DNA of 64,000 nucleotides. Origin: Pseudomonas sp. Root562 (lineage in GTDB: Bacteria > Pseudomonadota > Gammaproteobacteria > Pseudomonadales > Pseudomonadaceae). The DNA lies in contig NZ_LMGK01000002.1 of assembly GCF_001427125.1 (NCBI RefSeq), forward strand, positions 124,001 through 188,000. The letters are read 5' to 3'. Each line of letters begins with the position of its first letter. Positions within the stretch are counted from its first letter, which is position 1. Shown here one piece after another: positions 59,045 through 64,000 of this stretch. The position numbers were made by a program, and so were the translations under genes. The notes under the pieces were generated by a model that did no database searches, was not told where the DNA came from, and saw only the letters and a program-made list of their open reading frames with translations.

Positions 59045-60805
59045 ATGTTCGAGTTTTCTCGCCCCTTGCGCCTGACGGTCTATACCGTCGTCATCATCGC
59101 CGGCGCCGCCCTCGTTGCCACGTTGGCCATGCGCCATACCGTGCGCCAATCTATGATCGAAGACGCGGCACGGGCCAATCAGCAATTGGCGCTGTATGCC
59201 ACATCGTTGCATACGCTGATCGAACGTTACCGCGCCCTGCCCTCGGTGCTGGCGCTGGACCCTCAATTGCGCGACGCCCTCAAAGGCCCGGTGAGCCCCG
59301 AGCAGCAGGATGTGCTGAACCGTAAACTCGAAAAAATCAACGGTGCGGCCGACTCTTCGACCCTGGAATTGCTCGACCGTACGGGGCTGGCCGTGGCGGC
59401 AAGCAACTGGCGTTTGCCCAGCAGTTATGTCGGCCACAACTATGGTTTTCGGCCCTATTTCAGCCAGACCCGCACCCAAGGCACCGGGCGTTTTTATGCC
59501 GTGGGCGTGACCAGTGGCATTCCCGGTTACTTCCTGTCGAGCGCCGTCACTAACGACGACGGCCAGTTTCTCGGCGCCATGGTGGTGAAACTGGAGTTTC
59601 CGGAACTGGAACGCGAATGGCGCCAGGGCAGCGACACGTTGCTGGTCAGCGACGCCCGCGGGGTCATCTTCATTGCCAATCAACCGGGATGGCGCTATCG
59701 CCATTTACAGCCACTCACTGCCAGCGATCACGCCGAGCTCAAGGCGACCCGCCAATACGACAAGCAACCGCTGATGCCGCTGGACTACCAAGTGCTGCGC
59801 CACTTCGACGACAACAGTGCGCTGACACGGGTCAATGGCCCGGACGGCCGTGCCGATTACCTGTGGGAATCGCTGCCGCTCGCCGCCGAAGGCTGGACGT
59901 TGCACTTGCTGCGCCGTCCGCAGGTGGCCTTCGAGGACAGCCGCAACGCCGCGCTTGCCGCTGCCGGGTTGTGGCTGACGGTGGTGTTTCTGCTGCTGTT
60001 TCTCCACCAGCGCTGGCGCCTGGCGAAGATACGCCAACGCAGCCGCGAAGAACTTGAACAACTGGTGGAGGAGCGCACCCGCGATTTGCGCACCGCCCAG
60101 GAAGGCCTGGTGCAATCAGCCAAGCTCGCCGCCCTCGGTCAGATGTCGGCGGCACTGGCCCATGAAATCAATCAGCCACTGACGGCCCAGCGCATGCAAC
60201 TGGCTACTTTGCGTCTGCTGCTCGATCATGGCCGCGTCGATGAAGCGTACCAGGCGCTCAAACCGCTGGACGACATGCTGACCCGCATGGCCGCCCTCAC
60301 CGGGCACTTGAAAACCTTCGCCCGCAAAAGCCCCAGCGGCTTGCGCGAACGCCTGGACCTGGCGGCGGTGGTCGACCAGTCATTGCAATTGCTCGACACT
60401 CGCTTGCGCGACGAGCAAGTCAGCACCGTGCTGCATATGACGCGTCCGGCATGGGTGCGCGGGGATGCGATTCGCCTGGAGCAGGTGTTGATCAATCTGC
60501 TGCGCAACGCCCTCGATGCAATGCAGGATAAACCCTGCAAACGCCTGGAAATCCGTCTCCAGGCTGATGAACAATTGTGGCGACTGAGCGTCATCGACAA
60601 TGGCAGCGGCATCGCAGAAGAAAATCTGCCCAAGGTGTTCGATCCGTTTTTCACCACCAAACCCGTGGGCGATGGGCTGGGCATCGGCCTGGCCGTTTCG
60701 TTCGCCATCGTTCACGAAGCGGGCGGGCGATTGACCGCGGATAATCACGGTAATGGCGCAGTGTTCACCCTGACCTTGCCGATCGACCTGGAGGCCCAAG
60801 GCTGA
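59045..60805 (+). CDS. dctB: DctB/MifS-type dicarboxylate sensor histidine kinase
   Basis: A 586-residue inner-membrane sensor. TM1 lies at about 10-30. A periplasmic double-Cache domain (about 35-290) contains the DctB-type ligand region FRPYFSQTRTQGTGRFYAVG and SGIPGYFLS. TM2 lies at about 302-322, followed by a coiled coil. HisKA has His373 in ALAHEINQPLTA, and HATPase_c includes NLLRNALDAM, DNGSGI and GDGLGIGLAVS. It overlaps the regulator gene (TGATG). The family senses C4-dicarboxylates or, for MifS, 2-oxoglutarate; the adjacent transporter suggests one of these. Orthology between DctB and MifS is unresolved. Confidence 0.9.
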   Translation: MFEFSRPLRLTVYTVVIIAGAALVATLAMRHTVRQSMIEDAARANQQLALYATSLHTLIERYRALPSVLALDPQLRDALKGPVSPEQQDVLNRKLEKINGAADSSTLELLDRTGLAVAASNWRLPSSYVGHNYGFRPYFSQTRTQGTGRFYAVGVTSGIPGYFLSSAVTNDDGQFLGAMVVKLEFPELEREWRQGSDTLLVSDARGVIFIANQPGWRYRHLQPLTASDHAELKATRQYDKQPLMPLDYQVLRHFDDNSALTRVNGPDGRADYLWESLPLAAEGWTLHLLRRPQVAFEDSRNAALAAAGLWLTVVFLLLFLHQRWRLAKIRQRSREELEQLVEERTRDLRTAQEGLVQSAKLAALGQMSAALAHEINQPLTAQRMQLATLRLLLDHGRVDEAYQALKPLDDMLTRMAALTGHLKTFARKSPSGLRERLDLAAVVDQSLQLLDTRLRDEQVSTVLHMTRPAWVRGDAIRLEQVLINLLRNALDAMQDKPCKRLEIRLQADEQLWRLSVIDNGSGIAEENLPKVFDPFFTTKPVGDGLGIGLAVSFAIVHEAGGRLTADNHGNGAVFTLTLPIDLEAQG

Positions 60806-62130
60806 TGCTCAATTCTGTGATGGTGGTCGACGACGAAAGCAGCATTCGCAGCGCCGTCGAGCAATGGCTGAGCCTGTCCGGTTTTGACGTGCAATTGTTC
60901 AGCCGCGCCGAAGAGTGCCTGGCGCAGCTGCCCAGGCATTTTGCCGGGGTGATTCTCAGTGACGTGCGCATGCCCGGAATGAGCGGCCTGGAACTGCTGG
61001 CCGAAGTGCAACGCCGCGACGCTGACCTGCCGGTGATACTGCTGACCGGTCACGGCGATGTACCGATGGCCGTCGACGCCATGCGCGATGGCGCCTATGA
61101 CTTTCTCGAGAAACCTTTCAGCCCGGAAACCTTGCTCGGCAGCCTGCGCCGGGCGCTGGACAAGCGTCGCCTGGTACTGGAAAACCGCGCCCTGCATGAG
61201 CAGGCGGACAACCGCGCCAAGCTCGATGCCACACTGCTCGGTGTGTCCCGTGGCTTGCAGACTTTGCGTCGACAGGTACTGGATCTGGCGTCGTTGCCGG
61301 TCAATGTGTTGATCCGCGGTGAAACCGGTAGCGGCAAGGAATTGGTTGCCCGCTGCCTGCACGACTTCGGCCCACGGGCCGACAAACCCTTTGTCGCGCT
61401 CAACTGCGCGGCAATCCCTGAGCAGCTGTTCGAAGCCGAACTGTTCGGCCACGAAAGCGGTGCGTTCACCGGGGCACAAGGCAAGCGTATCGGTAAGCTC
61501 GAATACGCCGACGGCGGCACGCTGTTCCTCGATGAAATCGAAAGCATGCCGCTGGCGCAGCAGGTGAAACTGCTGCGGGTGTTGCAGGAACAAAAGCTGG
61601 AGCGATTGGGCTCGAACCAGAGTATCCGGGTAGACCTGCGCATCATCGCCGCGACCAAACCGGACCTGCTTGATGAAGCGCGGGCCGGTCGTTTTCGCGA
61701 AGATCTGGCCTATCGGTTGAACGTCGCTCAATTGCGTCTGCCGCCCTTGCGCGAACGCCGTGAAGACATACCGTTGCTGTTCGAATCCTTCGCGCAGAAC
61801 GCTGCCGAACGCCTGGGACGCAAATTTCCACCGTTGAGCGGCGCGCAGCTGAGCCATCTGCTGAGTCATGACTGGCCGGGCAACGTGCGCGAACTGGCCA
61901 ACGTCGCCGAGCGCCAGGTCCTGGGCCTTGATGAGCCGGAGCTGTTGGCCGTCGAACCCGGGCAGTCACTGGCAGCGCAACAGGAGGCTTTTGAAGCGCA
62001 GTGCCTGCGCGCGGCGCTGATGCGGCACAAAGGCGATGTGAAATCGGTGCTTGAAGAACTGCAACTGCCGCGCCGGACCTTCAATGAAAAGATGCAGCGG
62101 CACGGGTTGACCCGAGAGATGTTCCTGTAG
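60805..62130 (+). CDS. dctD: DctD/MifR-type sigma-54-dependent response regulator
   Basis: A 441-residue enhancer-binding protein. The receiver domain has phospho-acceptor Asp53 (ILSDVRMPGMSG). The AAA+ domain has Walker A GETGSGKE, the sigma-54 contact loop GAFTGAQ and Walker B GGTLFLDEIE. The C-terminal Fis-type helix-turn-helix is CLRAALMRHKGDVKSVLEELQLPRRTFNEKM. It activates sigma-54 promoters after phosphorylation by the overlapping kinase gene. A sigma-54 promoter with two dyads lies downstream, before the transporter, and is its likely target. Confidence 0.93.
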   Translation: MLNSVMVVDDESSIRSAVEQWLSLSGFDVQLFSRAEECLAQLPRHFAGVILSDVRMPGMSGLELLAEVQRRDADLPVILLTGHGDVPMAVDAMRDGAYDFLEKPFSPETLLGSLRRALDKRRLVLENRALHEQADNRAKLDATLLGVSRGLQTLRRQVLDLASLPVNVLIRGETGSGKELVARCLHDFGPRADKPFVALNCAAIPEQLFEAELFGHESGAFTGAQGKRIGKLEYADGGTLFLDEIESMPLAQQVKLLRVLQEQKLERLGSNQSIRVDLRIIAATKPDLLDEARAGRFREDLAYRLNVAQLRLPPLRERREDIPLLFESFAQNAAERLGRKFPPLSGAQLSHLLSHDWPGNVRELANVAERQVLGLDEPELLAVEPGQSLAAQQEAFEAQCLRAALMRHKGDVKSVLEELQLPRRTFNEKMQRHGLTREMFL

Positions 62131-62152
62131 CGTCTGGACAGACCTCATTTTT

Positions 62153-62260
62153 GATCGTTCCCACGCTCCGCGTGGGAATGCCTCAACGGACGCTCCGCGT
62201 TCGGCTTTTGGGACGCGGAGCGTCCCGGGCTGCATTCCCACGCGGAGCGTAGGAACGATC
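62153..62260. repeat. 108-bp nested palindromic repeat
   Basis: The outer arms GATCGTTCCCACGCTCCGCG...GGGAATGC and GCATTCCC...ACGCGGAGCGTAGGAACGATC are nearly perfect inverted repeats. Each arm contains its own small hairpin (CCCACGC-TCC-GCGTGGG), and the centre contains a further pair (GGACGCTCCGCG / CGCGGAGCGTCC). This is a repeat type distinct from the REP families above and commonly seen between genes in fluorescent pseudomonads. Confidence 0.8.
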
Positions 62261-62267
62261 TGTTTCG

Positions 62268-62312
62268 GCGGAAATCCGCTTCTCGCCCTGCACGCCATAA
62301 GCGGATTTCCGC
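62268..62312 (+). promoter_or_regulatory. Two dyad-symmetric upstream activator sites
   Basis: GCGGAAATCCGC (62268-62279) and GCGGATTTCCGC (62301-62312) share the form GCGGANNTCCGC. Their centres are 33 bp apart, about three helical turns. They lie about 50-85 bp upstream of the sigma-54 -24 element. This is the expected arrangement for a dimeric enhancer-binding protein such as the adjacent DctD/MifR-type regulator. Confidence 0.72.
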
Positions 62313-62354
62313 TCATAAAACCTGCCTACCCCTTCTAAACCGGCCCTCTCGCCG

Positions 62355-62371
62355 TTGGCACAGCTCCTGCT
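62355..62371 (+). promoter_or_regulatory. Sigma-54 (RpoN) promoter of the transporter gene
   Basis: TTGGCACAGCTCCTGCT matches the TGGCAC-N5-TTGC consensus with one mismatch. The invariant GG (62357-62358) and GC (62369-62370) have the correct 10-base separation. Transcription would start near 62381, about 50 bases before the transporter ATG. Confidence 0.88.
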
Positions 62372-62432
62372 ATAGCCCCGGCAGCCTGCGTTTACGCGCG
62401 CCTCATAAAATAATTAAACGAAGGATCCTTCA

Positions 62433-63752
62433 ATGGATAACTCCAGTTCCCTGCCCCGTGGGTCGGCTGCCGTGTCGACAAAACAACGCACCACCTCCAG
62501 CCGTATCAAATCGATCTTCAGTGGCTCCGTCGGCAACATGGTCGAATGGTATGACTGGTACGTCTACGCCGCTTTCTCCCTGTACTTCGCCAAGACCTTC
62601 TTCCCCAAAGGCGACACCACTGCACAATTGCTGAACACCGCGGCGATCTTCGCCGTGGGCTTCCTGATGCGCCCGATCGGCGGCTGGCTGATGGGCCTGT
62701 ACGCCGACAAGGTCGGACGCAAAAAGGCCCTGATGGCCTCCGTCTACCTGATGTGCTTCGGCTCGCTGCTGATCGCCCTGAGCCCTGGCTATGAAACCAT
62801 CGGTATCGGTGCGCCGATCCTGCTGGTATTCGCCCGGTTGCTGCAGGGCCTGTCGGTGGGTGGCGAATACGGCACCTCCGCCACTTACCTCAGCGAGATG
62901 GCAACCAAGGAGCGTCGTGGCTTCTTCTCCAGCTTCCAGTACGTGACCCTGATTTCCGGTCAGCTCATAGCACTGGGCGTGTTGATCGTGCTGCAGAACC
63001 TGCTGACCACCGAAGAGTTGTACGCCTGGGGCTGGCGCATTCCGTTCGCCATCGGCGCGCTGTGCGCAGTGGTCGCGCTCTACCTGCGTCGCGGCATGGA
63101 AGAAACCGAATCGTTCACCAAGAAAGAAAAGGCCAAGGAAAGCGCCATGCGCACCTTGATGCGCCATCCGAAGGAACTGATGACCGTGGTCGGCCTGACC
63201 ATGGGCGGTACGCTGGCGTTCTACACCTACACCACCTACATGCAGAAGTACCTGGTGAACACCGTCGGCATGAGCATCTCCGACTCCACCACCATTTCCG
63301 CCGCCACGTTGTTCCTGTTCATGTGCCTGCAACCGGTCATCGGTGGGCTGTCGGATAAAATCGGTCGTCGGCCGATCCTGATTGCCTTCGGCATTCTGGG
63401 AACGCTGTTCACCGTGCCGATCCTCACTACCCTGCACACCATCACCACCTGGTGGGGCGCGTTCTTCCTGATCATGGCGGCACTGATCATTGTCAGCGGC
63501 TACACCTCGATCAACGCCGTGGTAAAGGCCGAACTGTTCCCTACCGAAATCCGCGCCCTGGGCGTGGGCCTGCCGTACGCACTGACCGTATCGATCTTCG
63601 GCGGTACCGCTGAATACATCGCACTGTGGTTCAAGAGCATCGGCATGGAAACCGGTTACTACTGGTATGTCACCGCGTGCATCGCCGTGTCGTTGCTGGT
63701 GTACATCACCATGAAAGACACCCGCAAGCATTCGCGGATCGTCACGGACTAA
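62433..63752 (+). CDS. MHS-family MFS proton/dicarboxylate symporter (KgtP-like)
   Basis: A 439-residue, 12-helix transporter of the metabolite:H+ symporter branch of the major facilitator superfamily. The N-terminal stretch GNMVEWYDWYVYAAFSLYF and the motifs GLYADKVGRKKAL (loop 2-3), RLLQGLSVGGEYG and LSDKIGRRP (loop 8-9) are characteristic. Related proteins carry 2-oxoglutarate or C4-dicarboxylates; the P. aeruginosa 2-oxoglutarate transporter under MifSR control is a close functional analogue. The ATG follows GAAGGA and is preceded by a sigma-54 promoter. Confidence 0.9.
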   Translation: MDNSSSLPRGSAAVSTKQRTTSSRIKSIFSGSVGNMVEWYDWYVYAAFSLYFAKTFFPKGDTTAQLLNTAAIFAVGFLMRPIGGWLMGLYADKVGRKKALMASVYLMCFGSLLIALSPGYETIGIGAPILLVFARLLQGLSVGGEYGTSATYLSEMATKERRGFFSSFQYVTLISGQLIALGVLIVLQNLLTTEELYAWGWRIPFAIGALCAVVALYLRRGMEETESFTKKEKAKESAMRTLMRHPKELMTVVGLTMGGTLAFYTYTTYMQKYLVNTVGMSISDSTTISAATLFLFMCLQPVIGGLSDKIGRRPILIAFGILGTLFTVPILTTLHTITTWWGAFFLIMAALIIVSGYTSINAVVKAELFPTEIRALGVGLPYALTVSIFGGTAEYIALWFKSIGMETGYYWYVTACIAVSLLVYITMKDTRKHSRIVTD

Positions 63753-63770
63753 GTCCAGGCGCGCTTCAGC

Positions 63771-63806
63771 AAAAAGGGCAGACCTTCGGGTCTGCCCTTT
63801 TTTTTG
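63771..63806 (+). terminator. Intrinsic terminator of the transporter gene
   Basis: AAAAAGGGCAGACC / GGTCTGCCCTTTTTTTT hairpin with a TTCG loop and a long T tail. The remaining 194 bases to the window end are AT-rich and hold no gene I can support. Confidence 0.95.
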
Positions 63807-64000
63807 AAAAACACACTGCCGACATTCGCGGCCATTGATTAAACAATTTGTTAACGACACACCACGGCAGATTAATCACGAGTTAATGCTTGCTGACCAT
63901 CCTCAAACGGCCTGATCGATCAAGTGCGATACGCCCATTCAGTCCCTGAAAGCGGAACCGTCTGACGGCTTTAATATCTACTTAATCGATTGTTTTTAGC

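Overview
The window is chromosomal DNA of a gamma-proteobacterium, almost certainly a Pseudomonas of the fluorescens group. The evidence is the high GC content, an MvaT-type H-NS protein, an OprD-family porin whose N-terminus and C-terminal strand are typical of the genus, the tol-oprL gene order, and many REP-type intergenic palindromes. From memory (no search was run), the gene order matches several separate blocks of P. aeruginosa PAO1: gcvP2-sdaA-gcvT2 (about PA2442-2445), oprD to queC (about PA0958-0976), mutT-gst-argJ-secA (about PA4400-4403) and purU-mvaT-sbcB to fumarase (about PA4314-4333).

Layout. 0-3.5 kb: glycine to serine to pyruvate catabolism (gcvP end, sdaA, gcvT), then a cold-shock gene with a long leader. 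3.5-7 kb: an RDD membrane protein, nadA, tRNA-Lys(UUU) and the queuosine-precursor genes queC/queE. 7-15 kb: the envelope operon ybgC-tolQRAB-pal-cpoB and the Holliday-junction genes ruvCAB, all on the minus strand. 15-21 kb: yebC/pmpR, aspS, an fmdB-type zinc ribbon, a small ribbon-helix-helix protein, dps, a membrane-anchored cold-shock-domain protein, slyX and a HIT protein. 21-28.5 kb: an OprD porin behind a 0.9-kb upstream region, mscS, yajQ, panE, an orphan histidine kinase and a cobalamin adenosyltransferase. 28.5-35 kb: a Nudix/ThiE-like fusion, GST, argJ, secA and dciA. 35-42 kb: a HerA-like ATPase, an amino-acid-type chemoreceptor, and a three-gene glycosyltransferase / DUF2334 deacetylase / LPG-synthase-like membrane protein operon. 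42-52 kb: purU, mvaT, sbcB and a six-gene overlapping operon RDD - SpoIIM - DUF4129 - DUF4350 - MoxR - DUF58. 52-59 kb: a PilZ protein, a TPR lipoprotein, pyruvate kinase, a 2Fe-2S ferredoxin reductase overlapping a SadC-like diguanylate cyclase, and class I fumarase. 59-64 kb: a DctB/DctD (MifS/MifR)-type two-component pair followed by an MHS-family dicarboxylate transporter.

Most of this is ordinary core genome, and I see no prophage, insertion sequence, integrase or CRISPR array. The features most worth a second look are: (i) a sigma-54 promoter preceded by two identical-type dyads 33 bp apart in front of the dicarboxylate transporter, which gives a concrete binding-site prediction for the adjacent DctD-type regulator; (ii) a four-helix membrane protein ending in a full cold-shock domain, with an internal Met exactly where a free CspA would begin; (iii) the three-gene glycosyltransferase/deacetylase/flippase-like operon of unknown product; (iv) the RDD-to-DUF58 MoxR operon; (v) paired hairpins in the fumarase leader; and (vi) REP palindromes, one of which appears to serve as an intrinsic terminator.
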